This document shows positions 1-9,982 of a stretch of DNA of 64,000 nt, one piece after another (position 1 is the first letter of the stretch; each line of letters begins with the position of its first letter). Position numbers and translations under genes: made by a program. Where the stretch lies: assembly GCF_002250115.1 (NCBI RefSeq), contig NZ_CP019985.1, positions 3,162,001 to 3,226,000 on the forward strand, read 5' to 3'. Under the pieces are notes generated by a model. The model saw only the letters and a list, made by a program, of their open reading frames with translations. It did no database searches and was not told where the DNA came from. Source of the DNA: Shouchella clausii (GTDB lineage: Bacteria > Bacillota > Bacilli > Bacillales > Bacillaceae_D).

Positions 1-1
1 A

Positions 2-886
2 AAAAAGAAGACGATTCTTGTTTCAAAAGCTGTCCATCCAGAGGCACGTGCGGTTTTGAAAACAAATGCGTACGGGCAACGTTTGAATGTCATAGAAATT
101 GATGCTAATGCGAATGTGACTGATATCGAGTCATTAAAGGCGGCTTACAATGAAGATGTTGCTTGCGTCATTGTCCAACACCCTAACTTTTATGGCAACC
201 TTGAACCTCTTGCTGAAATCGAGGAAATTGTCCATCAAGGTAAAGCGCAATTTGTTGTTTCGAGCAACCCGCTTGCCCTTGGCGTCTTAAAGCCTCCTGG
301 CGACTTTGGGGCGGACATTGTCGTTGGCGATGCACAACCGTTTGGGATTCCGGTTCAGTTTGGAGGACCTCATTGCGGCTATTTTGCGACAACGAAAAAA
401 TTAATGCGTAAAATTCCTGGAAGGCTCGTAGGGCAAACTGTCGACGAAGAAGGGCGGAGAGGTTTTGTTTTGACGTTACAAGCCCGTGAACAGCATATTC
501 GCCGTGAAAAAGCAACCTCCAATATTTGTTCAAATCAGGCGCTTAATGCATTGGCTGCATCTGTTGCGGTGACTGCCCTTGGCAAGCAAGGTGTGAAAGA
601 AATGGCAAAACAAAATGTGCAAAAAAGCGCCTATTTAAAAAAACAGCTTACCCTTGCAGGTGTAGACATAGTAGGCGACGGGCCAACATTTAATGAATTT
701 GTCATCAACTGCGGACAGCCTGTCAAAGACGTAAATCGCAAATTGTTGGAAAAAGGGATGATTGGCGGTTTTGATCTCGGCAGTGTTGAGCCAGAACGGA
801 ACGGACAAATGCTCGTTTGCGTGACAGAACTGCGCACAAAAGAAGAGTTGGATTTCTTCGCGAATGAAATGGGGGCGCTCGTATGA
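2..886 (+). CDS. gcvPA: Glycine dehydrogenase (decarboxylating) subunit 1, 5'-truncated by window edge
   Basis: The frame is open from base 2, so only the C-terminal ~294 residues of a protein that is normally about 450 are present. GcvPA is one half of the two-subunit P-protein of the glycine cleavage system: with GcvPB it decarboxylates glycine and passes the aminomethyl group to the lipoyl H-protein in the cytoplasm. The visible part has the family's conserved blocks GGPHCGYFA and GRLVGQT, followed by [17 protein letters not shown]. The stop overlaps the gcvPB start (ATGA), which implies translational coupling. gcvT and any glycine riboswitch would lie upstream, outside the window. Confidence 0.95.
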   Translation, partial: KKKTILVSKAVHPEARAVLKTNAYGQRLNVIEIDANANVTDIESLKAAYNEDVACVIVQHPNFYGNLEPLAEIEEIVHQGKAQFVVSSNPLALGVLKPPGDFGADIVVGDAQPFGIPVQFGGPHCGYFATTKKLMRKIPGRLVGQTVDEEGRRGFVLTLQAREQHIRREKATSNICSNQALNALAASVAVTALGKQGVKEMAKQNVQKSAYLKKQLTLAGVDIVGDGPTFNEFVINCGQPVKDVNRKLLEKGMIGGFDLGSVEPERNGQMLVCVTELRTKEELDFFANEMGALV

Positions 887-2358
887 CACAAGCAAAAGAT
901 GTCGCATTGATTTTTGAATTAAGCAAACAAGGACGCATTGGCCATAGTTTGCCTGACTTGGATATTGAAGAGCAGCCGCTTGAATCTCTGCTCCCTGAAG
1001 CATATGTACGTGAGGAAGAGCCTGAGCTCCCGGAAGTGTCGGAGTTGCAAATTATGCGCCATTACACAGCCTTATCAAAACGAAACCATGGCGTTGACTC
1101 CGGTTTTTACCCACTTGGTTCGTGCACAATGAAGTACAATCCGAAAATTAATGAAGACATTGCCCGCTCGCCTGGTTTGGTGCATGTCCATCCTTACCAG
1201 CCGGAGGAGCAAGTACAAGGATCGCTGAAGATGCTCTATTCGTTGCAAACAGCACTTGCGGAAATTACAGGCATGGATGAAGTGACATTGCAACCAGCTG
1301 CAGGAGCCCATGGTGAATGGACAGGGTTAATGATGATTCGCGCTTATCATGAGGCGAATGGCGATAAGAAGCGTACGAAAGTGGTCGTTCCTGATTCGGC
1401 CCATGGGACGAACCCAGCCTCGGCCACTGTTGCTGGCTTTGAATCAGTAACAGTACGTACAAACGAAGCAGGGCTTGTCGATTTAGACCATTTACGTGAA
1501 GTGGTCAACGAGGAAACGGCTGCCCTTATGCTGACCAATCCGAATACGCTTGGCTTATTTGAAGCAGACATACAGGAAATGGCTGATATCATTCATCGTG
1601 CAGGAGGAAAACTGTACTATGATGGAGCCAACTCCAATGCGATACTGGGGATCGCTAGACCAGGAGATATGGGTTTTGATGTAGTCCACTTGAATTTGCA
1701 TAAGACATTTACAGGTCCACATGGGGGCGGTGGTCCAGGCTCAGGACCAGTTGGCGTCAAAAAAGAACTGGTTCCCTTTTTGCCTAAGCCAGTGTTAATC
1801 AACGACGGCGGCTTTTTCCGTTTTGATGCTGATCGGCCACAATCGATTGGCCGTGTAAAACCGTATTACGGGAATTATGGCATTAACTTGCGCGCCTACA
1901 CGTATATTCGCACAATGGGCCCAGATGGATTGCGACAAGTCTCTGAAAACGCTGTGCTAAATGCCAATTATATGATGCGCCGGCTAGAGCCCTATTATGA
2001 TTTGCCGTATACGCAACATTGTAAACATGAATTTGTCCTATCTGGCAAACGCCAGAAAAAACTTGGCGTACGGACGCTTGATATAGCGAAGCGGCTTCTT
2101 GATTTTGGCTATCACCCGCCTACTATCTATTTTCCGCTTAACGTCGAAGAATGTATGATGATTGAGCCAACTGAAACGGAATCAAAAGAGACGCTGGATG
2201 AGTTTATTGAAGCGATGATCCAAATTGCTAAAGAAGCAGAGGAATCGCCAGAACTTGTCCAAGAAGCGCCACACCATACGGTCATTAAGCGCTTAGACGA
2301 AACACTTGCAGCGCGCAAACCGATTTTGCGTTATGAAATGAAAAAAGAAACAGTCTAA
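883..2358 (+). CDS. gcvPB: Glycine dehydrogenase (decarboxylating) subunit 2
   Basis: A 491-residue, full-length PLP-binding subunit of the glycine cleavage P-protein. The motif [18 protein letters not shown] contains the expected Schiff-base lysine (K274). [11 protein letters not shown] block and a YGNYG block are typical of the family. The start overlaps the gcvPA stop by four bases, so the two subunits are made together. The gene is followed directly by a strong Rho-independent terminator, making it the last gene of the gcv operon. Confidence 0.96.
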   Translation: MTQAKDVALIFELSKQGRIGHSLPDLDIEEQPLESLLPEAYVREEEPELPEVSELQIMRHYTALSKRNHGVDSGFYPLGSCTMKYNPKINEDIARSPGLVHVHPYQPEEQVQGSLKMLYSLQTALAEITGMDEVTLQPAAGAHGEWTGLMMIRAYHEANGDKKRTKVVVPDSAHGTNPASATVAGFESVTVRTNEAGLVDLDHLREVVNEETAALMLTNPNTLGLFEADIQEMADIIHRAGGKLYYDGANSNAILGIARPGDMGFDVVHLNLHKTFTGPHGGGGPGSGPVGVKKELVPFLPKPVLINDGGFFRFDADRPQSIGRVKPYYGNYGINLRAYTYIRTMGPDGLRQVSENAVLNANYMMRRLEPYYDLPYTQHCKHEFVLSGKRQKKLGVRTLDIAKRLLDFGYHPPTIYFPLNVEECMMIEPTETESKETLDEFIEAMIQIAKEAEESPELVQEAPHHTVIKRLDETLAARKPILRYEMKKETV

Positions 2359-2365
2359 AATGAGA

Positions 2366-2401
2366 AAGCAGCCGAGGCGCAAGGGGCCTGGCTGCTTTTT
2401 T
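2366..2401 (+). terminator. Rho-independent terminator of the gcv operon
   Basis: An AGCAGCC...GGCTGCT stem with an inner AGGC/GCCT extension is followed by a T tract, eight bases past the gcvPB stop. Confidence 0.85.
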
Positions 2402-2417
2402 CAAAACAAGTTGTGCA

Positions 2418-2801
2418 TTATTTCTTTTTGACTTTGCCTGTCCAGTTGCGGAAGCCGCCTTTTAAATAAGAAATGTCTTGGACGCCCCGCTTTTTCCGCA
2501 GCAGTTTTGCCGCTTGTTTGCTCCGTGTGCCCGATTGGCAATACAGATAGACAGGCTGGTCTTGGCGGATTTCGTTTAACCGCTGCCGTATTTGTGAGAG
2601 CGGAATATTACGCGCTCCTAAAATATGGCCACCCTCATATTCGCGTGTTTCCCGCACGTCAATTAGCTGTGCTTTGCGGTAGCCTTTAATAAATTCGTCT
2701 TGGCTCAATGTCTTCAAATACTTCGGTTTGTAAAAACGAGATGCAATAAAAACGATGAGCACAACTGTGAGGACAATAAGAATGATTGTTTGTGCATCCA
2801 T
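2418..2801 (-). CDS. yqhL: Membrane-anchored rhodanese-like protein YqhL
   Basis: A 127-residue protein with an N-terminal transmembrane helix (about residues 4-21) and one rhodanese domain exposed behind it. The active-site loop YCQSGTRS carries the cysteine expected to form a persulfide. B. subtilis YqhL has this size, architecture and position (between gcvPB and lipM, opposite strand). The family transfers sulfane sulfur, but no specific acceptor is known to me. It is convergent with gcvPB across the shared terminator region. Confidence 0.88.
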   Translation of the reverse strand: MDAQTIILIVLTVVLIVFIASRFYKPKYLKTLSQDEFIKGYRKAQLIDVRETREYEGGHILGARNIPLSQIRQRLNEIRQDQPVYLYCQSGTRSKQAAKLLRKKRGVQDISYLKGGFRNWTGKVKKK

Positions 2802-2975
2802 AATATGAGGCTAGATTCTCCTTTTGCAATATCAACTATCATTATTATAAGCGCGGGTCTCATTTTTTTCAATAATTGTAGCAGACAGGAGAAATGGCTT
2901 TGACGCTTACGGAGAATTCCTCAGTTTGGTAAACTAATAGAGGAATGTAGCACACTAGGAAAAGGAAGCGATTTT

Positions 2976-3809
2976 ATGAGTGAAGTATGGCGCTTTATCG
3001 ATTCAAAAAAACAAGGGCCCGCTTATAATATGGCCTTAGACGAGGCGTTGTTGAATTGGCACAGCGAAGGAAAAATCCCCCCGACTATTCGTTTTTATGG
3101 CTGGGAACCGGCGACGTTGTCAATTGGTTATTTTCAGCGTGTCGCCAAAGAAATTCGAATGGAAGCTGTTAGAGAAAAACAGCTCGGCTTTGTGCGCCGC
3201 CCTACGGGAGGGCGTGGCGTGTTGCATGAACATGAGTTAACGTATAGCGTGATTGTGTCAGAAGCCCATCCAGCTATGCCAAAGACGGTTACAGAAGCAT
3301 ACCGCGTCATTTCCACAGGGTTGCTTGAAGGATTTAAAGCATTGGGCCTCAATGCTTACTTTGCTGTTCCTGACAGCGAAAAAGAGCGTGAGGCATTAAA
3401 GAAGCCAAGGTCTGCGGTTTGTTTTGACGCCCCGTCCTATTATGAATTAGTCGTGGAGGGGAAAAAAATAGCCGGGAGTGCGCAAACGCGGCAAAAAGGC
3501 GTGATTTTGCAGCATGGCTCAATTCTTCTAGATATAGACGAAGAGAAATTGTTTGATTTATTCCAGTATCGAAGCGACCGGTTGAGAGAGCGGATGCAGC
3601 GCGCTTTTTCGCAAAAGGCCGTTGCGATTAACGCCCTTAGAAAGGAGCCTGTCACATTAGACGAGGCAAGCCGAGCGTTTAAACAAGGGTTCGAGAAAGG
3701 CCTAGGCATTCAATTGGTCCCTTATCAGTTAAGTGAATCGGAAGAAAAGGAAGTCCAATCGTTAGCGAAAAGCCGTTACGAGAGCGATGAATGGAACTTC
3801 CGCCGTTAG
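2976..3809 (+). CDS. lipM: Octanoyl-[GcvH]:protein N-octanoyltransferase LipM
   Basis: A 277-residue lipoate/biotin ligase-fold protein. LipM moves octanoate from acyl carrier protein to the GcvH lipoyl domain, the first step of lipoate assembly in Bacilli. The conserved [12 protein letters not shown] block and the GKKIAGSAQ lysine loop are present. The acyl-accepting cysteine is C149 in [12 protein letters not shown], close to C150 reported for B. subtilis LipM. Its position beside the gcv operon fits, because GcvH is the acceptor and lipoate is also needed by BkdB encoded further on. The RBS GGAAGCG precedes the ATG. Confidence 0.93.
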   Translation: MSEVWRFIDSKKQGPAYNMALDEALLNWHSEGKIPPTIRFYGWEPATLSIGYFQRVAKEIRMEAVREKQLGFVRRPTGGRGVLHEHELTYSVIVSEAHPAMPKTVTEAYRVISTGLLEGFKALGLNAYFAVPDSEKEREALKKPRSAVCFDAPSYYELVVEGKKIAGSAQTRQKGVILQHGSILLDIDEEKLFDLFQYRSDRLRERMQRAFSQKAVAINALRKEPVTLDEASRAFKQGFEKGLGIQLVPYQLSESEEKEVQSLAKSRYESDEWNFRR

Positions 3810-3892
3810 TTCGCTACTTGAATGGCCGAATTGGGCTATGCTAAGATAAACGTTGACTCTTTTTGAAAGCCTGGTGGAAAGGACGTGTTGCT

Positions 3893-6193
3893 TTGCAATA
3901 CGAAAAAGAACGCGCCGCTTATATACATGCATTTATAAGGACAAAACAAGCAATGCTCCGTGAACAACTGGAAGGCGTAGCGGGCGATGAAATGGAATTG
4001 AAGGAAACGTTTTGGGATCATGTCACCGTCAACTTTTCCAATAGCCACGAGATTCAAGAGACGATCTCCAGCATTAAACAACAAGCAGAACTTTTAAATG
4101 AACGGGAACGTAGTGGCGCACTAATTAAAAAACAAATGCGGACGTTGCGGCGGTTAGCTGATTCTCCCTACTTTGGCCGAATTGATTTAAAGATCGAAGG
4201 AGAAAATCAGGCTGAACCGATTTACATTGGCATCGCCTCGCTAATGGATGAAAACGATAGCGATTTTCTCATTTATGACTGGCGTGCCCCGATTTCTAGC
4301 GTCTATTATGATTCAGAAATTGGCCCTGTTACCTATACGGCGCCAGCTGGTACAGTCAAAGGGGTGTTAGAGAACAAGCGACAATATGTGTTTCGCCGCG
4401 GCGAGTTAAAAGCCATGTTCGATACATCGCTTGCGATTGGTGACGAACGTTTAAAGGAATCTCTTGGCGAAGGCGCTTCCCGTTATATGAAAACGATTGT
4501 TTCCACGATTCAAAAAGAACAAAACCAAGCCATACGTGATGAAAAAAGCCGGTATTTGGTTATACAAGGAGTGGCAGGCAGCGGAAAAACGTCTGTGGCA
4601 ATGCAGCGTGCTGCTTATTTGCTTTTCCGCCATCGTTCTCACATTGAAGCAAACCAACTTGTTTTGTTTTCGCCGAATGAGTTGTTTTCCAGTTATGTGT
4701 CGACTGTTCTTCCTGAGTTAGGCGAAGAAAATATGAAGCAATTGACGTTTCGTGGTTACCTTTATAAGCGACTTGGGCGTGTGTATGAAGTAGAAGACGG
4801 ATTTGCCCAGCTTGAATATATACTAGGCGCAGATAAAGGCGAGTTGTACCGAACGCGAATGAGAAGCATTGCTGTAAAATCAGGGCGTGCATTTAAAGAA
4901 AAACTGGATGCTTTTATTGAAAAGCTGAAAGAAGGGGGACTATTTTTTAAAGACGTCCGTTTTCGCAAAAAGACACTGATACCAAAAGAAGATATTGAAA
5001 CGTATTTCTATTGCTTGGATCATGGCATTCCTTTGCAAAATCGGCTTAGGCTCACTGGGGAATGGTTGTTAAAAGAGATCGCCAAACAAGAAGGGAAAGA
5101 ACGTTCTGAAGCATGGGTCGAAAAAGCCCGTGAGCTGTTAGACAATGAAACACTGCTGCGAACGCACTGGGAAGTAGAAAAGGCAACTGCGAACGAAGAG
5201 GAGTTCGGTGCCCAAGAAAGACAAGAACAACTTATTGCTAAACAACTGGTGCGCGAGGCGTTTGAGCCATTGAAAAAGCGGATAAAAGCGCTCGCTTTTA
5301 TTGATAGTGAAAAGCTATACGAACAATTTTTATTTGATGATTGCCATCGGGATACGGACGGATTTGCTGCCGTTGCCTTATGGTCTAGCAGTGAAATTAG
5401 TAAAAAGCGGATGCCTTATGAAGATGCAACGCCGTTTCTCTATTTACAGGACCGTGTTAAAGGGTTACAAGTAGACCGGTCCATTAAACACGTCTTCATT
5501 GATGAAGCACAGGATTACACTCATTTTCAGCTCGTCTATATGCAAATGCTCTACCCAGCCGCCCATTTTACAATTGTCGGCGACGTCAGCCAGACGCTTT
5601 ATATCCACGGGCCAAACCAAACAGGCTTAATCGGTGGCGACGAGGCTGATGTCAAATACATGGCGTTCTATAAAAGCTACCGGTCTACTGAAGCCATTAT
5701 TCGTTTTGCTCGGGAGATGCTGCCGAATCCAGAGGAGATTATCCCATTTGAACGGCCTGGTGATGTGCCTGTTTTGGTGAAGGGAACAAGCCGCCAAGCT
5801 TTAATAAAGCCTGTTAAAGAATGGGTCGAACAAATGGGAGAGAGAGGCTACAGGACGGTTGCCGTAATCGTCAAAACGGCGAAAGAAGCAAACGATGTCC
5901 ATGCCCAGCTGAGCGAATGGCTCGATATTCAGCTTGTGGCCAAAGACCATCATGAATACAAAGAAGGAGCAGTCGTTTTGCCTGTTTACTTGGCGAAAGG
6001 CATTGAATTTGATGCAGTCGGCGTATTTGATGCGTCTGCAAGCCATTATGCTTCTTCCCAAGAACGGTACCACCTTTACACAGCATGCACGCGGGCGATG
6101 GACCACTTAACCGTTTTTGCCGCAGGCGAATGGTCGCCATGGCTGAAGCCGATCCCGTCCCACCTTTATGAAGAAAAACAAGCGCTCTCCTAA
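3893..6193 (+). CDS. helD: HelD-type UvrD-like helicase, RNA polymerase recycling factor
   Basis: About 766 residues from the favoured TTG start at 3893 (an in-frame TTG at 3863 is possible; GAAAGGA upstream of 3893 is the better RBS). Order: N-terminal coiled-coil arm that in HelD enters the RNA polymerase secondary channel; Walker A GVAGSGKTS near residue 223; an inserted variable region; Walker B FIDEAQDYT; and a C-terminal RecA-like half with GDVSQTLY and YTACTRAMD. B. subtilis HelD (774 residues) releases stalled RNA polymerase from DNA. It is convergent with the transaminase gene and its stop codon lies inside a duplicated terminator hairpin. Confidence 0.88.
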   Translation: MQYEKERAAYIHAFIRTKQAMLREQLEGVAGDEMELKETFWDHVTVNFSNSHEIQETISSIKQQAELLNERERSGALIKKQMRTLRRLADSPYFGRIDLKIEGENQAEPIYIGIASLMDENDSDFLIYDWRAPISSVYYDSEIGPVTYTAPAGTVKGVLENKRQYVFRRGELKAMFDTSLAIGDERLKESLGEGASRYMKTIVSTIQKEQNQAIRDEKSRYLVIQGVAGSGKTSVAMQRAAYLLFRHRSHIEANQLVLFSPNELFSSYVSTVLPELGEENMKQLTFRGYLYKRLGRVYEVEDGFAQLEYILGADKGELYRTRMRSIAVKSGRAFKEKLDAFIEKLKEGGLFFKDVRFRKKTLIPKEDIETYFYCLDHGIPLQNRLRLTGEWLLKEIAKQEGKERSEAWVEKARELLDNETLLRTHWEVEKATANEEEFGAQERQEQLIAKQLVREAFEPLKKRIKALAFIDSEKLYEQFLFDDCHRDTDGFAAVALWSSSEISKKRMPYEDATPFLYLQDRVKGLQVDRSIKHVFIDEAQDYTHFQLVYMQMLYPAAHFTIVGDVSQTLYIHGPNQTGLIGGDEADVKYMAFYKSYRSTEAIIRFAREMLPNPEEIIPFERPGDVPVLVKGTSRQALIKPVKEWVEQMGERGYRTVAVIVKTAKEANDVHAQLSEWLDIQLVAKDHHEYKEGAVVLPVYLAKGIEFDAVGVFDASASHYASSQERYHLYTACTRAMDHLTVFAAGEWSPWLKPIPSHLYEEKQALS

Positions 6194-6210
6194 ACGGAAG
6201 CGCTTGTTTC
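6178..6210 (+). terminator. helD terminator hairpin (copy 1 of a duplicated hairpin)
   Basis: The stem ACAAGCGCT / AGCGCTTGT around CTCCTAAACGGA is followed by a short T run and contains the helD TAA stop. Nearly the same sequence recurs at 6364-6394 on the other side of an inverted-repeat element. Confidence 0.75.
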
Positions 6211-6364
6211 AGCCTGTAGACAAACGCTCGCATACTTCGTCATTTGTCTCGGTCATATGTTCATGAACACTTGTTCTATTCACATCTTCCCTCGCCTGCA
6301 CTCCTCGTCTGACAAGCGTTTTCTATCAGTCTGAATGATTTTGTCGACAAAGTCGACAAAATCA
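6210..6364 (-). repeat. Dispersed intergenic inverted-repeat element, copy A
   Basis: On the minus strand this reads: a perfect 13-bp hairpin TGATTTTGTCGAC/GTCGACAAAATCA (6336-6364), then CAGACTGATAGAAAACGC..., then GAGGAGTGCAGGCGAGGG, ending ...GAGCGTTTGTCTACAGGCTG at 6210. The ends form an imperfect inverted repeat (CAGACTG.TAGA.AAACGC). The copy between 43636 and 43826 is about 160 bp and clearly homologous; shorter relatives lie near 14273, 22829 and 25951. It has no credible coding capacity and resembles a MITE or REP-type element. Confidence 0.8.
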
Positions 6365-6394
6365 AGCGCCCTCCTAAACGGGGGCGCTTGTTTC
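6362..6394. terminator. Transaminase-side terminator hairpin (copy 2 of the duplicated hairpin)
   Basis: The stem CAAGCGCCC / GGGCGCTTG surrounds TCCTAAAC. The minus-strand TAG of the transaminase gene lies inside it. It differs from the copy at 6180-6210 at only three positions, and the changes keep the stem paired. Confidence 0.75.
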
Positions 6395-7228
6395 GTTTTT
6401 AATGTGCGCTGCAAGTGCTTGTTGCAGTTTTCTTGTTACAGGGCCGACGGACAGTGTAGCGACTACATCGCCTTTGAACGTATGGACAGGCGTAATTTCA
6501 ATCGATGTGCTAGTAATGAACGCTTCTTCCGCGTGGGCAAGCACTTCTTTAGGAAACGGCTCTTCCACAACATCGATCCCCATGTTCTTAGCAATCGAGA
6601 TGATTTCCTGGCGTGTAATGCCATTTAAAATCAAATTGTTTGCCGGATGTGTGTATAAAGTCTCATTGTTGACAAGAAATAAGTTAGATGAAGATCCTTC
6701 TGTGACCGCATCATCACGGTAAAGCACCGCCTCTGCACAATCGTGGTCGCTTGCTTTCCGTTTGGCGAGGACATTGCCTAGCAAGTTGATGGTTTTTATG
6801 TCACAGCGGAGCCAACGGATATCAGGCGTTACATAAACGGAAACGCCCTTTTCCTGGCTTGCTTGCATCGGCTTATCAGGGAGTGCAAAGCCAGTTAAAA
6901 CAGGCGTTTCTTCACGGGTATACAAATGGTTGCGAGCGCCTGCCCCCCTTGTAAATTGGACGTAAACAGAGCCATTTTCGATTTTTTCGGTGTTCTTGTA
7001 ATCGTTTAGGCGGGCTGCCAACGTTTCTTTTTGATAAGGAATGCGCATGTCGAGTTTTTCTGCGCTGGCATACAACCGGTCTAAATGAGCATCGAGCGCA
7101 AAATAACTTCCTTCATAAATGCGTACAACTTCATAAATGCCATCACCGAAATGGTACCCGCGGTCATTGTATGAAACATGGGCCTCTGTTTCAGGGACGA
7201 TGGAGTCATTCACGATAATATGATTCAT
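6374..7228 (-). CDS. dat: D-amino-acid transaminase
   Basis: A 284-residue fold-type IV PLP enzyme that interconverts D-alanine and D-glutamate with their keto acids, supplying D-amino acids to the wall. The start MNHIIVNDSIV is preceded by GAGGG; an upstream in-frame start at 7300 lacks an RBS. Family blocks YNDRGYHFGDGIYEVVR and IKTINLLGNVLAKRKA (the PLP lysine is in KTINLL) are present, as is the LNGITRQ PLP-phosphate loop. Length and motifs fit Dat better than branched-chain aminotransferase. It is convergent with helD. Confidence 0.92.
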   Translation of the reverse strand: MNHIIVNDSIVPETEAHVSYNDRGYHFGDGIYEVVRIYEGSYFALDAHLDRLYASAEKLDMRIPYQKETLAARLNDYKNTEKIENGSVYVQFTRGAGARNHLYTREETPVLTGFALPDKPMQASQEKGVSVYVTPDIRWLRCDIKTINLLGNVLAKRKASDHDCAEAVLYRDDAVTEGSSSNLFLVNNETLYTHPANNLILNGITRQEIISIAKNMGIDVVEEPFPKEVLAHAEEAFITSTSIEITPVHTFKGDVVATLSVGPVTRKLQQALAAHIKNETSAPV

Positions 7229-7362
7229 TTTTAGCCCTCGTTTCCTATATTTTCTTCTTGACGTCTCTTCTATTTTCCAAAAAGAACGCTTGTTTGTCAA
7301 TGGGAGTAATGAAATTCATTCTAGATACACATTCTATAGGAAAATAAAAAAGGAGCGTTTTG

Positions 7363-8388
7363 ATGAGGCCATTTTACCCCCAACTTGTGTACTTTGAACC
7401 ACAAGCGCTTAATTATCCACTTGGCAAGGAACTATACGAGAAGTTTAAAAACGCAGATGTCGAAATTCGGGAGACAACGTCACACAATCAAGTACGGAAC
7501 ATCCCAGGGAAAAATGAAAATCAAAAATACCGGAATGCCAAATCGACACTTGTAGTCGGTGTCCGAAAAACGTTAAAATTCGACACGTCCAAGCCATCGG
7601 CAGAGTACGCCATTCCATTGGCTACAGGGTGTATGGGGCATTGCCACTACTGCTATTTGCAAACAACGCTTGGAGATAAACCGTACATCCGAACATATGT
7701 AAATCTCGATGATATTTTTTCGGCAGCTGATCATTATATGAAAGAGCGTGCGCCAGAAATCACCCGTTTTGAAGCGGCTTGCACATCCGATATTGTCGGC
7801 ATCGATCATTTAACGCATTCATTAAAGAAAACAATTGAATTTATCGGGGAGCGTGAATATGGCCGGCTTCGCTTTGTCACGAAGTACCACCATGTGGATC
7901 ACCTCCTCGATGCCAAACATAACGGCAACACGCGTTTCCGTTTTAGTGTCAATGCTGCACATGTTATTAAATATTTTGAACCAGGAACGTCCAATTTTTT
8001 AGAACGGATCGAGGCTGCTGAAAAAGTCGCTAAAGCGGATTATCCACTTGGCTTTGTGATCGCACCGATTATTTGGCATGAAGGCTGGAAAGAAGGTTAT
8101 CTTGAATTGTTTGAACGTTTAGAAGCAAGTTTGCCTTCCTACGCGAAGAAAGATTTAACATTCGAAATGATCCAGCACCGTTTTACACAAACGGCGAAAC
8201 GAGTCATAAACAAGCGTTATCCGAAATCAAAGTTGGAGATGGAGGAGAAGGAGCGGAAATACAAATGGGGCCGATATGGACGTGGAAAGTATGTTTACAA
8301 AGATGAACGGGCGGCCGAGTTGCGCGACACCCTTACTGGCTATATTGACAAATACTTTCCGCGTGCAAAAATCGAGTACTTTACGTGA
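7363..8388 (+). CDS. splB: Spore photoproduct lyase
   Basis: A 341-residue radical SAM enzyme. The cluster motif GCMGHCHYCYL (CxxxCxxC) binds the [4Fe-4S] cluster that cleaves SAM, and the enzyme reverses the thymine dimer 'spore photoproduct' in germinating spores. ATG 7363 follows the RBS AAGGAGCG; a TTG three bases upstream is possible. A CATTCTA sequence at 7330-7336 resembles a sigma-G -10 element, which would match forespore expression known for splB, but no convincing -35 was found. splA is not visible upstream. Confidence 0.95.
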   Translation: MRPFYPQLVYFEPQALNYPLGKELYEKFKNADVEIRETTSHNQVRNIPGKNENQKYRNAKSTLVVGVRKTLKFDTSKPSAEYAIPLATGCMGHCHYCYLQTTLGDKPYIRTYVNLDDIFSAADHYMKERAPEITRFEAACTSDIVGIDHLTHSLKKTIEFIGEREYGRLRFVTKYHHVDHLLDAKHNGNTRFRFSVNAAHVIKYFEPGTSNFLERIEAAEKVAKADYPLGFVIAPIIWHEGWKEGYLELFERLEASLPSYAKKDLTFEMIQHRFTQTAKRVINKRYPKSKLEMEEKERKYKWGRYGRGKYVYKDERAAELRDTLTGYIDKYFPRAKIEYFT

Positions 8389-8463
8389 TCCCCCTGTCTC
8401 TTATCTCCATTTTATAGTAAGATAAGAAGTGACGGCTTTCGCCTGTTTGATTGGAGGGATTTC

Positions 8464-8895
8464 ATGCCAACACCAAGCATGGAAGATTATTTAGAGCGGA
8501 TTTATATGTTAATTGAAGAAAAGGGATATGCAAGGGTATCGGACATTGCCGAAGCGCTTGAAGTCCATCCATCGTCGGTGACGAAAATGGTTCAAAAACT
8601 GGATAAGAGTGATTATTTGGTGTATGAGCGTTATAGGGGTTTGGTTTTAACGGCAAAGGGCAATAAAATCGGCAAAAGGCTCGTTTATCGCCATGAATTG
8701 CTCGAGGATTTTATGAAAATCATTGGTGTGGACGATACCCATATTTATAAAGACGTAGAAGGGATTGAACATCATATCAGCTGGGATGCGATAGACCGGA
8801 TTGGCGACCTTGTCCAATACTTCCAAGAAAACCAAACGCGAATCGACGAGTTGCGGGAAATTCAAAAGCGCAACGACTTTCCCGAAGACGAGTAA
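8464..8895 (+). CDS. mntR: Manganese-responsive transcriptional regulator MntR
   Basis: A 143-residue DtxR-family metalloregulator. Residues 1-70 form a winged helix ([32 protein letters not shown]...[10 protein letters not shown]), followed by the dimerization/metal domain with conserved D8, H and E residues, including HELLEDF and EGIEHHIS. With Mn(II) bound it represses Mn uptake genes and activates efflux. Position between splB and yqhO and length match B. subtilis. It ends in its own terminator. Confidence 0.95.
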   Translation: MPTPSMEDYLERIYMLIEEKGYARVSDIAEALEVHPSSVTKMVQKLDKSDYLVYERYRGLVLTAKGNKIGKRLVYRHELLEDFMKIIGVDDTHIYKDVEGIEHHISWDAIDRIGDLVQYFQENQTRIDELREIQKRNDFPEDE

Positions 8896-8933
8896 CGATC
8901 ACAGTTTATGAACTGCCTTTATAGCACCCCCGT

Positions 8934-8961
8934 AAAAAGAAGGAAACCATCCTTCTTTTTT
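8934..8961 (+). terminator. mntR terminator
   Basis: AAGAAGGA / TCCTTCTT with a five-base loop, followed by a T tract. Confidence 0.8.
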
Positions 8962-8990
8962 CACATATAGGTGATAAGGGGGTGACGAAA

Positions 8991-9887
8991 GTGAATGTAG
9001 ATGCCGTGTTTGCAGGAGGCGGCGTTAAAGCGTTTGCCTTTGTAGGGGCAGTTGAAGCAGCGGAAGAACGCAAGCTTTCTTTTACACGGATTGCCGGTAC
9101 AAGCGCAGGTGCAATTATAGCAGCGCTGCTTATGGCTGGCTATACGAGTAAAGAGCTGCATCGGCTGTTAGATCAGCTTGATGTCGTAAAAATGAAAGAT
9201 GAACGGATGTCGTTTTTGCCTTTACCTGTTGCCAAGTGGATCAATCTTTACTTTCGCCTCGGTTTATATAAAGGCGATCAGTTGGAAGCATGGCTTCAAG
9301 ACGTTTTGGCGGAAAAAGGCATCCGTCGTTTTGCTGATCTTCCGAGCGGCTCATTGCGGGTAATTGTTTCCGACATTACCCAAGGACGAATGGTTGTGCT
9401 CCCAGATGATTTGCCTAAATATAAATATGACCCCGGCGCCTTTAGCGTAGCAAAGGCCATTCGCATGAGCTGTAGCATTCCGTATTTTTTTGAGCCGGTA
9501 AAGCTAAATGACAGATCGGTGAAAAAAAAGCTGTTTTATATGGTCGATGGTGGGTTGCTAAGCAATTTTCCGATGTGGCTATTTAAAGACGGCAGCCAAG
9601 GAGGTTGGAGGCGGCCGGTGATTGGCTTTCAATTAGCGCCACGGCTTGACGAGCGGCCGCCAGCGGTAATCAACAATGCCGTTGACATGTACAAAGCGCT
9701 GTTCGAAACGATGACAAGCGCCCATGATATTCGCTATATTAGTGAAAAGCATGCGAAAAATGTCGTCTTTATCCCGGTCGAGGACATCAAATCAACCGAC
9801 TTTTCGCTAACGACAGAAGAAAAACAGCATATGGTCCAACTCGGTCGAGAAAAAACAACTGCCTTTCTATCGACATGGACACCTTAA
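8991..9887 (+). CDS. yqhO: Patatin-like phospholipase family protein YqhO
   Basis: About 298 residues from GTG 8991, chosen because AAGGGGGTGA lies at RBS distance (GTG 8982 is also in frame). The patatin fold is marked by the oxyanion loop GGGVKAFAFVGA, the nucleophile elbow GTSAG and the DGGLLSNFP block carrying the catalytic aspartate. These families hydrolyse acyl lipids; the substrate of YqhO is not known to me. It sits between mntR and yqhP as in B. subtilis and is followed by a perfect long terminator hairpin. Confidence 0.9.
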   Translation: MNVDAVFAGGGVKAFAFVGAVEAAEERKLSFTRIAGTSAGAIIAALLMAGYTSKELHRLLDQLDVVKMKDERMSFLPLPVAKWINLYFRLGLYKGDQLEAWLQDVLAEKGIRRFADLPSGSLRVIVSDITQGRMVVLPDDLPKYKYDPGAFSVAKAIRMSCSIPYFFEPVKLNDRSVKKKLFYMVDGGLLSNFPMWLFKDGSQGGWRRPVIGFQLAPRLDERPPAVINNAVDMYKALFETMTSAHDIRYISEKHAKNVVFIPVEDIKSTDFSLTTEEKQHMVQLGREKTTAFLSTWTP

Positions 9888-9925
9888 AAACCGGAGGCTC
9901 TTTCGCGAAAGAGCCTCCGGTTTTT
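9886..9925. terminator. Bidirectional terminator between yqhO and yqhP
   Basis: A perfect 19-bp inverted repeat (AAAAACCGGAGGCTCTTTC and its complement, two-base loop) with A and T runs at its ends. Confidence 0.9.
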
Positions 9926-9982
9926 AGCTAAACGCAAGTTGTCCGTTCCAATATTATCCCGATTGACTTGAAAGAGTAAACA

